A stretch of DNA of 17,498 nt from Cyclobacteriaceae bacterium (lineage in GTDB: Bacteria; Bacteroidota; Bacteroidia; Cytophagales; Cyclobacteriaceae), in NCBI GenBank assembly GCA_025363495.1, contig JANYDR010000204.1, positions 1 to 17,498 of the forward strand, written 5' to 3'. The notes beneath the pieces are model-generated. The model searched no databases. It was given only the letters and a program-made list of their open reading frames with translations, and was not told the origin of the DNA. This document shows, piece after piece, positions 1 through 7,511 of the stretch (position 1 is its first letter; every line of letters starts with the position of its first letter). Position numbers and translations under genes: made by a program.

Positions 1-899
1 TAAAAGTCTTCAAATATCAATTTTTCCTGAAAATGAGTTTTTAAGGGACGACTAAGTATCCAATCTTCAGAGCTCAATTGCCAGCCCTCTATTTTAATTG
101 ACGGTATTGAGTTCTTTTCAAAAGTCAAAATAAACAGCGCAGGTCCGGAAGGTTCTGTTTCTGAGAATTCAGAAATGTTTTTGAATGAAAATGAATTTAA
201 GTAGGAAACTACAGCGGATGAATCAGCTAGTTCATTTGCCGTGAGCCACCTTCGATCCTTTTTCTCAATCATAAAACTGCTATCTCCAGGGTATTGAAAA
301 GTAATTTTTGTGATTGAATCTGTTTTAATCCTCGTAAAACTTTTATCTCTCCAATCATTGAAGCCCCGGTTGAACTGTGATTCAAGAAATCCATCGACGG
401 CATAAACCTCGTCCTCACTACTGAGGCGTACGTAGGTTGAACTACCTCCGAAAGTCCCACCAGGACCCTGTGAAAAACTTGTCCTACCAATCCAAATATC
501 GGCTGCTACCGAGTTATCGCCCATTACTTTTACATGGGTTCCGGTGCTGTCACCAACATTGAATTCATTCCACTTCTCTTTTTTTCTTGATATTATTCTT
601 TGTGGTCGCAGTGACATTAACGACCGAAGAGCTGTGTAATAACTTCCCTGTTCAAGGCGACCACTGCGATCTCCACTTTTTAACGTCCAGGCTTTCCCTT
701 TACGTACAAGATGAACTTCTCTGGTGCGCTCACGGGCCGGCCAAATGATTAATTCTGTCACTTTGGATGAATCAATTGAAGTAAGGTTTTCCGGAAGATT
801 TCTCTCCATAGTGGGTGATCTGAAAATCCTGATGGTTGCAAAAACTAAGATCAATGCTCCAAACGCGACAATCAATATTCTGTTATTAGCGTTCTTCAT
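1..899 (-). CDS. DUF4340-like membrane-anchored protein, fourth gene of the gld operon (reaches window edge)
   Basis: An open reading frame starts at an ATG (complement of 897-899) and runs with no stop to the window edge, giving 299 codons plus two bases (TA) that could begin either a stop codon or a Tyr codon. The N-terminus has a short basic stretch and one hydrophobic segment (about residues 8-25), suggesting a signal anchor with the rest in the periplasm. The remainder is soluble and beta-rich in appearance, with features such as WTLKSGDR and DIWIGR. A DUF4340 protein directly after gldG is an arrangement I know from Cytophagales, and the roughly 300-residue length fits, so the family assignment rests on both context and sequence character. 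It overlaps the end of gldG by 14 bases, which suggests translational coupling. The biochemical role is unknown; I infer an accessory part of the Gld transporter. Confidence 0.75.
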   Translation of the reverse strand, partial: MKNANNRILIVAFGALILVFATIRIFRSPTMERNLPENLTSIDSSKVTELIIWPARERTREVHLVRKGKAWTLKSGDRSGRLEQGSYYTALRSLMSLRPQRIISRKKEKWNEFNVGDSTGTHVKVMGDNSVAADIWIGRTSFSQGPGGTFGGSSTYVRLSSEDEVYAVDGFLESQFNRGFNDWRDKSFTRIKTDSITKITFQYPGDSSFMIEKKDRRWLTANELADSSAVVSYLNSFSFKNISEFSETEPSGPALFILTFEKNSIPSIKIEGWQLSSEDWILSRPLKTHFQEKLIFEDF

Positions 900-2400
900 A
901 ATTCTCACTCATTCTTCTTAATCGTATCATTCTATTCTGCTGAACCCGAACTAAACCGTAACCAATTACAAGAATGATAGGCAACAGAAAATTTCCGTAT
1001 TTCAAAGCGGACTTAGTGCTATCGTCCAATGCCACAATGGGTCGCGAAGTAACATCCTTTGTACGCAGTTCGATAAGGCCTGTATCGTCAGAAAGCCAGT
1101 CAATTGAATTGACCACAAAGCTCACATTGTCTAGTTGCAACCTTCTGGGCTGTTGACCCGATCCATTCACGATAAGGTCACCATCGCCAATGATTACCAT
1201 TTTTCCGGAACCATTCCCTGACAACTTTCCCTCTACAACTCCTGCCACAGGAATATTATTCATTGGAAAGTCCGTATTAGCCCATTGTTTATTAATGTCG
1301 AACATAACAGGCGCTTGCTGTTCACCCGACTGCTCTGACGTAAAGGCCAATGGTGTAAATCGACGTGACGTATCTCCAACATAGTTAACGGGGCTTACGA
1401 ATTCAAACAAAACGCTTTCCAATCCTTTACCGATAGGATGCTTGGAAAATTTTGAAACAAGGGGAAGAAAAGGAAAGGAAACCTGACTCTGCATTGTAAA
1501 AAATCCTTGTTGTTGCTGGACTTTAACCGAGCCACATTTTGTGTCTACGACGAAGGAATTCCCAACCATTATACCTTTTTGAGCAAGCCAATTTTCAAGC
1601 CCCGTGGAAACAGGTACCCCATACGAGCGCTGCAAATCACCCGTCACGCGATTAATCGCAACCAGTAATCGGCCACCGCGCGAAAGAAAAGCATCAATTT
1701 TTTCAAACTGAACTGATGGTATTGAATCCATGGGACGGATAATAGCCAGCGTTTTTATCGTGGCTGGAATATCCACAGAATCAATTTTTACCTCCTGTAC
1801 ATTGTATAAGACAGCAAGCTGTTCAGTGGCTTGTCCCATCTCTTCTAATGAAGGCTCGCCATGCCCCTGAAGAAATCCAACAACAGGTTTATTAACAACC
1901 GAAAGCTTTCTAATCGCTGTTGAAAGTGCATATTCCATCGCAGCCCCTGGTTGGACAAAGGGAATGATTTCTTTCTTTTCTCCCAACGCCACGGTGGCCC
2001 CCAAAAAGGCCTTTTGCTGCTTCACCTGATCTTTTTCGCGAACATTGATCATTACCGGTTGAATACCATTCTGAATTGCTTGTTTCTCTGTTTCTTCATT
2101 TTCATTGGGATTCACGAATTCAAAAGCAATCATTTCATTTGACCGGCTCACATATTCGATGAGTAGATCCTGGAAGTCCTCGCGCGTTTTACCAATACTC
2201 GCCGGAAGATCTTTAGAGAAGTAAGCTTTCACGGTGACAGGATCCTCCAGGTCTTTCAGAATGTTCAGTGTAGCATCACTAAGAGTATATTGCCTGGTAT
2301 CGGTTAAATCAAGACGGAAATGAAGTTCGTTCGATAAAAAATTGATCACCAATACTATACCGACTATTAGAGAGGTCGTAATTAGTAATTTCTTTTTCAT
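886..2400 (-). CDS. gldG: GldG, auxiliary subunit of the gliding-motility ABC transporter
   Basis: This 504-residue protein has one N-terminal hydrophobic helix (about residues 5-22), a long extracytoplasmic region, and one C-terminal helix (about 475-492) followed by a basic tail. That is the topology of the GldG / ABC-type uncharacterized transport auxiliary family. The motif VGFLQGHGE (about 174-182) matches the GHGE signature of this family, and the early stretch LDLTDTRQYTLS (30-41) is typical of GldG. In Flavobacterium johnsoniae GldA, GldF and GldG form a membrane complex needed for gliding; the substrate is unknown. The gene lies 7 bases after gldF and overlaps the DUF4340-like gene, so it is part of one operon. 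The family assignment is firm. Whether this organism glides cannot be told from the window. Confidence 0.92.
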   Translation of the reverse strand: MKKKLLITTSLIVGIVLVINFLSNELHFRLDLTDTRQYTLSDATLNILKDLEDPVTVKAYFSKDLPASIGKTREDFQDLLIEYVSRSNEMIAFEFVNPNENEETEKQAIQNGIQPVMINVREKDQVKQQKAFLGATVALGEKKEIIPFVQPGAAMEYALSTAIRKLSVVNKPVVGFLQGHGEPSLEEMGQATEQLAVLYNVQEVKIDSVDIPATIKTLAIIRPMDSIPSVQFEKIDAFLSRGGRLLVAINRVTGDLQRSYGVPVSTGLENWLAQKGIMVGNSFVVDTKCGSVKVQQQQGFFTMQSQVSFPFLPLVSKFSKHPIGKGLESVLFEFVSPVNYVGDTSRRFTPLAFTSEQSGEQQAPVMFDINKQWANTDFPMNNIPVAGVVEGKLSGNGSGKMVIIGDGDLIVNGSGQQPRRLQLDNVSFVVNSIDWLSDDTGLIELRTKDVTSRPIVALDDSTKSALKYGNFLLPIILVIGYGLVRVQQNRMIRLRRMSENYEER

Positions 2401-2407
2401 ACCTGCA

Positions 2408-3130
2408 TTAATTCATATTTCGTTTGGTTAAAGACAATTCCGATAAAAAAAGTCCAATAAAAATTATAGATCCGAAATAGATAAGATCGCGGCTATCTAC
2501 CACACCGCGTGATATGCTTTCAAAATGATTTGTAATACTAAGCTGTGATAATAGTTTAGATCCAAATCCAGTGAAATTTCCGGCCAGTATATCAAAGATG
2601 ATGTGAAAAAATAAGCCTATGGTGAGCGCAAGTAAGAACGCAACAATTTGATTGGTAGTGATGCTGCTGGCATATAATCCAATGCTGATATATGCTGCAC
2701 TCAAAAGTGCCAGTCCAATATAGCCGCAAATAATTTCTCCTGCATCTATATTACCAATGATGGAAAGTGTGATTACATAAGGAGCTGTAAATAGCAAGGC
2801 AATGATGACCAACAAAAAAGCTGAAAGAAATTTTCCATATACTACTTGGCGGTCTGTTACTGCTTTAGTAAGCAATAACTCAATCGTCCCACTCTTTTTT
2901 TCTTCTGCCAGCAAACGCATGGTCAGAGCGGGGGCAAAGAAAAAAAGAGTCCAATAGGCGACAGAAAAAAATACCTGCAAACTTGCCTGACCGGTCATAA
3001 AAATATCAGACCCATATAACCATGTGAAAAATCCACTGAACCCCAGAAAAAGAATGAGGAGTATGTAAGCAATCAGCGAATCAAAATAAGACTGGAGTTC
3101 TTTTTTTGCAATTGTCCACACTGTATGCAT
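2408..3130 (-). CDS. gldF: GldF, ABC-2 type permease of the gliding-motility transporter
   Basis: The 240-residue product is very hydrophobic with about six membrane segments, the normal size for ABC-2 permeases of the GldF group. The cytoplasmic loop after the second helix carries EEKKSGTIELLLTKAVT (about 76-92), the hallmark of ABC-2 permeases; it is expected to couple to the ATPase. The start ATG (complement of 3128-3130) is one base after the gldA stop codon, and gldG begins 7 bases downstream, so the three subunits are almost certainly translated from one mRNA. It should form the membrane channel driven by GldA. The alternative, a generic ABC-2 exporter permease, is made unlikely by the adjacent gldG. 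Confidence 0.92.
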   Translation of the reverse strand: MHTVWTIAKKELQSYFDSLIAYILLILFLGFSGFFTWLYGSDIFMTGQASLQVFFSVAYWTLFFFAPALTMRLLAEEKKSGTIELLLTKAVTDRQVVYGKFLSAFLLVIIALLFTAPYVITLSIIGNIDAGEIICGYIGLALLSAAYISIGLYASSITTNQIVAFLLALTIGLFFHIIFDILAGNFTGFGSKLLSQLSITNHFESISRGVVDSRDLIYFGSIIFIGLFLSELSLTKRNMN

Positions 3131-3131
3131 A

Positions 3132-4061
3132 TCAATTCAACGTTAAATTTCTGAAAATGTCTTCCAGCCTGGTCTCAAGAGGAATGAGTTCACTAAGCAT
3201 CCAGCCCTTTTGAACACATAGTGTAAAAATCTCACGCTTTGAGGAGAAACCTGTATTACTCTGTACTTCAAAGCGGTTCTGGCTTTTGTCTACCAATTCA
3301 ACCAGGTCCACCGTTTTGATTCTCCTGAGTTCGCGCATGATCTCTTCTGCGGCGCCGTCTTCAATCTTTACTTTTAAAATTTCCTGACCGGCTGCCTGTC
3401 TTCTCAAATTTTCAGCGGTGCCGTTAGCAACAATTTTTCCCTTATTGATAATCAAAATACGATCACACGTTGCCTCAACTTCCGGAAGGATATGAGTGCT
3501 TAGCACCACCGTTTTTTCCTTACCAAGTTGCCTGATAAGTTTCCGAATCTCGACGATCTGATTAGGATCAAGTCCGGTGGTCGGTTCGTCCAAAACCAGA
3601 ATCTCAGGATCATGAATCATTGCCTGGGCAAGCCCAACCCGCTGGCGATAACCCTTAGAAAGCTCGCCGATTTTCTTGTGTTTCTCCGGATTGAGCCCAC
3701 AAACTGCAACCATCTCACGCACCCGTAAGTCTATCTGGTTTTTTTTCATTCCCTGTAGGGCCGCACAAAATTCCAGGTAATCAATCACCTCCATATCAAG
3801 ATAAAGAGGATTGTTCTCCGGCAGGTAACCGATATGGCGCTTGAACTCATCACTTTGCCCACGAACTGATCTTCCCCCCAGAAGAATATCTCCTTCACCA
3901 AGAGAAAGGTATCCGGTAATCATTTTCATGGTAGTACTTTTCCCTGCTCCGTTAGGACCTAAAAACCCGAGTACCTCCCCCGGTTTTACCTCGAACGAAA
4001 TATTATCCACGGCCTTCTGATTGCCGTACTTCTTTGAGAGGTTTTCTATTTGAATATCCAT
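3132..4061 (-). CDS. gldA: GldA, ATPase of the gliding-motility ABC transporter
   Basis: All ABC ATPase motifs are present in this 309-residue protein: Walker A GPNGAGKST (35-43), signature LSKGYRQR (134-141), Walker B ILVLDEP with catalytic Glu159, D-loop TTGLDPNQ (161-168) and switch His190. The Q-loop position reads YLPENNPLY, with Glu in place of the usual Gln; I recall this variation from GldA-like proteins. The roughly 90-residue C-terminal extension is typical of ATPases paired with ABC-2 permeases. It is the first gene of the operon, with a candidate -7 promoter element 25 bases before its ATG and a terminator of the preceding gene just upstream. It powers the GldF/GldG complex at the inner membrane. 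Confidence 0.93.
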   Translation of the reverse strand: MDIQIENLSKKYGNQKAVDNISFEVKPGEVLGFLGPNGAGKSTTMKMITGYLSLGEGDILLGGRSVRGQSDEFKRHIGYLPENNPLYLDMEVIDYLEFCAALQGMKKNQIDLRVREMVAVCGLNPEKHKKIGELSKGYRQRVGLAQAMIHDPEILVLDEPTTGLDPNQIVEIRKLIRQLGKEKTVVLSTHILPEVEATCDRILIINKGKIVANGTAENLRRQAAGQEILKVKIEDGAAEEIMRELRRIKTVDLVELVDKSQNRFEVQSNTGFSSKREIFTLCVQKGWMLSELIPLETRLEDIFRNLTLN

Positions 4062-4086
4062 AATCTAGCCGCTCAGGATTTTTTTG

Positions 4087-4094
4087 CAAAAATA
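4087..4094 (-). promoter_or_regulatory. Candidate Bacteroidota -7 promoter element for gldA
   Basis: The minus strand reads TATTTTTG, matching the Bacteroidota -7 consensus TAnnTTTG, 25 bases before the gldA ATG. No clear TTTG -33 element lies at the expected distance; the position is taken up by the T-rich tail of the neighbouring terminator. The call rests on motif match and spacing only. Confidence 0.45.
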
Positions 4095-4112
4095 TATTTT
4101 CTGTAAAAAAAG

Positions 4113-4138
4113 AAAAGCCCCTTACGGGGCTTTTTTTT
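4113..4138. terminator. Bidirectional Rho-independent terminator
   Basis: A perfect 9-base-pair hairpin, AAAAGCCCC / GGGGCTTTT with a four-base TTAC loop, is flanked by T-runs in both directions (T tract ending at 4138 on the plus strand; on the minus strand TTTTC plus seven T's down to about 4104). The transcript that needs it is the minus-strand one ending with the lipoprotein gene at 4160. It therefore separates that transcription unit from gldA. Confidence 0.9.
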
Positions 4139-4159
4139 AGAACACAGATTTTCAATTAT

Positions 4160-4675
4160 TTACTGCCTTATTAACCATTTCACAAAGAACACAACGCCTA
4201 TCAAGAGTGCAATTCCACCAATGATATAGAATGCGTCGCCACTGATAATAAGTGCGACGAGACCAACTGCGCCAAAGATAGCAGCAAGTTTCAGGTCATG
4301 ATCCATCCCCTGAGTTGCATGAATTGACTGTCCTGAATCAGCTTTTTTACTTGCCATGTAAGATTTCAATTCAGTCTTCAAATGATGACGGAGTTCTTTT
4401 CTCTCTGACTTGCTCATTTGTAAATATGTCTTTTCTACAGTGGCAACCGGTACTGCCGCAGGCTCGACAACAACCGGAGAATGCTCGACCGGTTGATCAG
4501 AAATGGAAGCCGTCAGTTGCTGAGGATCAACCGCCAGTGGAGACACTTCTTTTGAAGGCTTTGATTGTTTTTTACCAGCATAGTAATTGGTATGATCGAA
4601 ATAGTAGGAATATTTCGGGGCAGAGCATGAGGCCAGCACAACAATGGCCAACAAGACAGTAATGTTAATTTTCAT
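4160..4675 (-). CDS. Lipoprotein with two C-terminal membrane helices, unknown function
   Basis: The 171-residue product starts with a lipoprotein signal peptide, lipobox LASC with Cys17. A Tyr-rich segment follows (YSYYFDHTNYYAG, 22-34), then a Ser/Pro/Val-rich linker (about 35-90), a charged stretch with many Lys and Glu (about 93-115), and two hydrophobic helices at the very C-terminus (about 127-145 and 148-168). Residues after the lipid-bearing Cys (SAPK) lack the acidic residues of the Bacteroidota surface-export signal, so inner-membrane or periplasmic location is more likely. It lies 11 bases after the small membrane protein gene, hence probably one transcript, and is followed by the strong terminator at 4113-4138. 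I do not recognise a named family. Confidence 0.8.
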   Translation of the reverse strand: MKINITVLLAIVVLASCSAPKYSYYFDHTNYYAGKKQSKPSKEVSPLAVDPQQLTASISDQPVEHSPVVVEPAAVPVATVEKTYLQMSKSERKELRHHLKTELKSYMASKKADSGQSIHATQGMDHDLKLAAIFGAVGLVALIISGDAFYIIGGIALLIGVVFFVKWLIRQ

Positions 4676-4686
4676 ATTTAACTGAA

Positions 4687-4992
4687 TTAGTGGTTTTTCT
4701 TTGATCTAAAAATACGGTTGAAGAAGCGTTTCTCAAAGTCCCAGAAGAAACGGAGCTGTCCAAACAAGAAACCGTAGACCAGTAAGAAAACGTTGTAGAT
4801 CGGCAAAATCAAAATATAATACGCAATGCTGGCCCACAGGGGCATTGGATTATTATTGAATAAATATGAAAAAACAGGTCGCTTAATGAACAATACTGTA
4901 AGTCCGGTGCATGCAAACACGGCTAATATGAGTATTACCTGAAAGGCACCCTTAACTTTCCAACGTGCCTGAAGTGTATCGATCCAGCTCAA
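4687..4992 (-). CDS. Small two-helix membrane protein (DUF6787-like), TTG start
   Basis: A 101-residue protein with two or three hydrophobic segments (about 19-37, 51-78) and a strongly basic C-terminal tail (RFFNRIFRSKKNH). Its start, LQARWKVKGAFQVILI (8-23), resembles the short Bacteroidota family I remember as DUF6787, of unknown function. No in-frame ATG exists near the 5' end: upstream codons run back to the rluA stop TAA in the same frame, and the next Met is about residue 49, inside a hydrophobic region. TTG at 4990-4992 is therefore the best start, though ATT or ATA just upstream cannot be excluded. The gene lies 30 bases after rluA and 11 bases before the lipoprotein gene. Confidence 0.75.
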   Translation of the reverse strand: MSWIDTLQARWKVKGAFQVILILAVFACTGLTVLFIKRPVFSYLFNNNPMPLWASIAYYILILPIYNVFLLVYGFLFGQLRFFWDFEKRFFNRIFRSKKNH

Positions 4993-5022
4993 AGTAATTA
5001 TGATGAAAGTCGAAAATAATAA

Positions 5023-5706
5023 TTATTTGGCATCAAAATCATTCCACCATTTCTTGTTTGGCGTAGCTGCCTCGATCCGCATCTTTTCTTTTTTCACAGG
5101 ATGAATAAAGCTAAGGCTGCGTGCATGGAGCGCAATACTTCCATCACCTGTAGTGATGGATGAACCGTATTTCAAATCGCCCATAATCGGACATCCAATA
5201 CTGGACAACTGCACGCGGATCTGATGAGGTCTTCCTGTTACCGGTCGTACTTCCAGCAAATACATATCATTCCTTTTTGAGATGAGTTTATAACTAAGCT
5301 CCGAATGCTGGGCGTCTGCCGTCTCCTTTCGGAAAGCGGTAGATTTATTTTTTTTTTCATCTTTTCTTAACCAGTGAATAAGGGTGTCTTCAGCTTTGGC
5401 TGGCTTTTGATCGGTAATTGCCCAATAAACTTTTTGCGTTTCGCGCGAACGAAACAACTCATTCATACGCGCAAGTGCTTTTGAAGTGCGTGCAAAAACC
5501 ACTACCCCACTCACAGGCCTGTCGAGACGATGTACAACTCCCAGGAATACTTCACCTGGTTTATTATACTTCTCTTTGATATACTCCTTCCCCAATTCAA
5601 CCAATGCCTTGTCACCAGTCTCGTCTCCCTGTACGAGTACACCTGAAGTCTTGTTGATTACAAGCAGGTGGTTGTCTTCGTAGAGGATTTCGATCGGGGT
5701 GGGCAT
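5023..5706 (-). CDS. RluA-family RNA pseudouridine synthase
   Basis: This 227-residue enzyme carries the RluA-type catalytic motif HRLDRPVSG (59-67), in which Asp62 is the nucleophile that isomerises uridine in RNA. It also has VYWAI (93-97) and the later conserved block TGRPHQIRVQL followed by GCPIMGDLKYG. There is no N-terminal S4 domain, so it is a single catalytic domain resembling TruC and the short RluA-like enzymes; the exact rRNA or tRNA target cannot be read from sequence. It lies downstream of prfC on the same strand, separated by 155 bases holding an inverted repeat, and upstream of two membrane-protein genes. Family assignment is firm; substrate is unknown. Confidence 0.92.
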   Translation of the reverse strand: MPTPIEILYEDNHLLVINKTSGVLVQGDETGDKALVELGKEYIKEKYNKPGEVFLGVVHRLDRPVSGVVVFARTSKALARMNELFRSRETQKVYWAITDQKPAKAEDTLIHWLRKDEKKNKSTAFRKETADAQHSELSYKLISKRNDMYLLEVRPVTGRPHQIRVQLSSIGCPIMGDLKYGSSITTGDGSIALHARSLSFIHPVKKEKMRIEAATPNKKWWNDFDAK

Positions 5707-5753
5707 TCCGTGGATATATTATTTTCTACACTATTTTTTTAAGGTTTTAAAAA

Positions 5754-5841
5754 TTGGAGGTTAGAAGTTAGAGGCTAGAGGTGCGCTGCAAATATATTAA
5801 TTGTTGGTCTCCAGCTTCTAACCTCCAACATCCAGCCTCTG
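5754..5841. repeat. Imperfect inverted repeat built from 7-base units between prfC and rluA
   Basis: Bases 5754-5767 (TTGGAGGTTAGAAG) are perfectly complementary to 5815-5828, and pairing continues with mismatches toward 5776/5806. Each arm is itself a degenerate tandem array of a 7-base unit close to GTTAGAG (units such as GTTAGAA, GTTAGAG, GCTAGAG), and the right arm extends to about 5841. The structure nearly fills the 155-base gap. On the minus strand it is followed by a short T-run, so it could help end prfC transcription, but the long loop makes it a weak terminator. It looks like a dispersed intergenic repeat rather than a gene. Confidence 0.75.
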
Positions 5842-5861
5842 ATTTCCTTTTTAAAAATTAT

Positions 5862-7445
5862 CTAATCCTTGAACTCGGAAGTAAAGTGGAATTTTATTTC
5901 CGGAAAATTATCCTGAACCATTTGCAGCCACGCCTTTGATTCTGCCATAAACACAAGCTTACCATCTTTATCTCGTGCAATATGACGAAGTTTTGAATTT
6001 ATAAACTCTTGCAGCTTAATTTCATTGTCACTGCTGATCCAGCAGGCTTTGAACATATTTTGAGGGACAAATTCAACGGTAGCACTATACTCATGCTTTA
6101 GTCTGAATTGAATCACCTCAAACTGCAGTGCGCCGACCGTACCTATCACTTTCCGTTTTCCGACATCAAAAGTAAAAAGCTGAGCTACGCCTTCCTCCAT
6201 TAACTGAAGCAATCCCTTTTCCAATTGCTTACTCTTCATGGCGTCTTTGTTCACCACCTCTTTAAAAATCTCAGGAGAAAAACTTGGTATACCAGTGTAT
6301 TGATACTTCTCGCCTTCTGTAAGGGTATCGCCGATTTTTAGATTTCCAGTATCATAAATGCCTACTATATCTCCCGGCCACGCCTCGTCAATTGTCTCAC
6401 GGTCCTGAGCCAGGAAAGCGGTAGCATTTGAAAACCGGTAACTCTTTTCCTGTCGCACATGATAATAATTATTACCCCGCTCAAACGTACCTGCACACAC
6501 ACGGACAAATGCTATCCGGTTGCGATGCTTGGGATCCATATTGGCATGGATCTTAAAGACGAAGCCTGAAAATTTAGCTTCTTCCGGAGCGATCACCCGA
6601 ACGGTTGTTTCACGCGGGCGCGGCGTTGGTGCAATACGGATGAATGTGTCTAATAATTCTTTTACACCAAAATTATTGACGGCACTACCAAAAAAAACAG
6701 GAGCAACTTTTCCCTCCTGATACTGTTGAATATCAAAGTCAGGATATACTCCTTCTATCAACTCAACATCTGCCCTTAGCTGACGCGCATTGTTTTCACC
6801 AACTAATTCGTCAATGCGGGAGCTTTTAATGTCGTCAATCTCAATTCCTTCTTGTACAACAGTCTTGCTTCCGCTAAAGAGATGTAGACTTTTTTCATAA
6901 AGATTATAAACTCCCTTGAAGGTTTTGCCCATGCTTATTGGCCAGCTCAAAGGACGGACCTTGATATTCAGTTTCTCTTCAATCTCATCCAGCAAATCAA
7001 ATGTGTCCCGGCCTTCACGGTCAAGTTTATTAATAAAGCATATCACAGGAGTACTGCGCATACGGCAAACCTCCATCAGTTTTTCAGTCTGCGTTTCGAC
7101 TCCTTTTACGCAGTCGATTACCATGATCACACTATCAACGGCAGTAAGGGTGCGGTACGTATCTTCCGCAAAATCCTGGTGACCGGGAGTATCGAGTAAA
7201 TTGATCTTGATGTCGTGATAATTAAAACCCATTACGGAAGTGGCTACGGAAATCCCCCGTTGCTTTTCAATCTCCATCCAGTCACTTCGGGCATGGTCCT
7301 TTATCTTGGAAGACTTTACGGCTCCTGCTTTTTGTATGGCTCCGCCAAAAAGGAGTAGCTTCTCTGTGAGGGTCGTTTTGCCCGCATCGGGGTGACTAAT
7401 AATGCCAAAAGTTCTCCTTTTGGCTATTTCTTGCGTGATACTCAT
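5862..7445 (-). CDS. prfC: Peptide chain release factor 3 (RF3)
   Basis: The 527-residue length is standard for RF3, the GTPase that recycles RF1/RF2 from the ribosome after termination. Translation-GTPase motifs are in order: G1 SHPDAGKTT (17-25), switch I RGISV (63-67), G3 DTPGHQDF (85-92) and G4 NKLD (139-142). The N-terminus (MSITQEIAKRRTFGIISHPD) and the stretch HARSDWMEIEKQRGISV are characteristic of RF3 rather than of EF-G or LepA. The start ATG is at the complement of 7443-7445. It is transcribed divergently from the TPR-protein gene and may be the head of the minus-strand run that continues into rluA. Confidence 0.97.
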   Translation of the reverse strand: MSITQEIAKRRTFGIISHPDAGKTTLTEKLLLFGGAIQKAGAVKSSKIKDHARSDWMEIEKQRGISVATSVMGFNYHDIKINLLDTPGHQDFAEDTYRTLTAVDSVIMVIDCVKGVETQTEKLMEVCRMRSTPVICFINKLDREGRDTFDLLDEIEEKLNIKVRPLSWPISMGKTFKGVYNLYEKSLHLFSGSKTVVQEGIEIDDIKSSRIDELVGENNARQLRADVELIEGVYPDFDIQQYQEGKVAPVFFGSAVNNFGVKELLDTFIRIAPTPRPRETTVRVIAPEEAKFSGFVFKIHANMDPKHRNRIAFVRVCAGTFERGNNYYHVRQEKSYRFSNATAFLAQDRETIDEAWPGDIVGIYDTGNLKIGDTLTEGEKYQYTGIPSFSPEIFKEVVNKDAMKSKQLEKGLLQLMEEGVAQLFTFDVGKRKVIGTVGALQFEVIQFRLKHEYSATVEFVPQNMFKACWISSDNEIKLQEFINSKLRHIARDKDGKLVFMAESKAWLQMVQDNFPEIKFHFTSEFKD

Positions 7446-7458
7446 AATTTAAGAGCCG

Positions 7459-7466
7459 CAAATGTA
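7459..7466 (-). promoter_or_regulatory. Candidate -7 promoter element for prfC
   Basis: TACATTTG on the minus strand fits TAnnTTTG and ends 13 bases before the prfC ATG. That would imply a leader of only a few bases, and I see no TTTG at the -33 distance, so the call is tentative. Confidence 0.3.
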
Positions 7467-7511
7467 TCGCTCAAATCGCGAAATTTGAATTTTGTTTTTT
7501 TATTTAGCATC

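Noticed and set aside
724..921. 65-codon plus-strand frame with a hydrophobic C-terminus
   Set aside because: It is antisense to the DUF4340-like N-terminal helix; hydrophobicity there reflects the opposite strand.
4315..4662. 115-codon plus-strand reading frame opposite the lipoprotein gene
   Set aside because: Its product has no domain-like features or signal peptide, and the minus-strand frame has a lipobox, helices and operon spacing.
5754..5841. Short CRISPR-like array
   Set aside because: Units are 7 bases, degenerate and contiguous with no spacers, and the arms are inverted; no cas genes are present.
7392..7511. N-terminal extension of the TPR protein from a GTG at 7392
   Set aside because: It overlaps the start of prfC on the other strand and would bury the signal peptide 40 residues inside; ATG 7512 gives a normal signal peptide.
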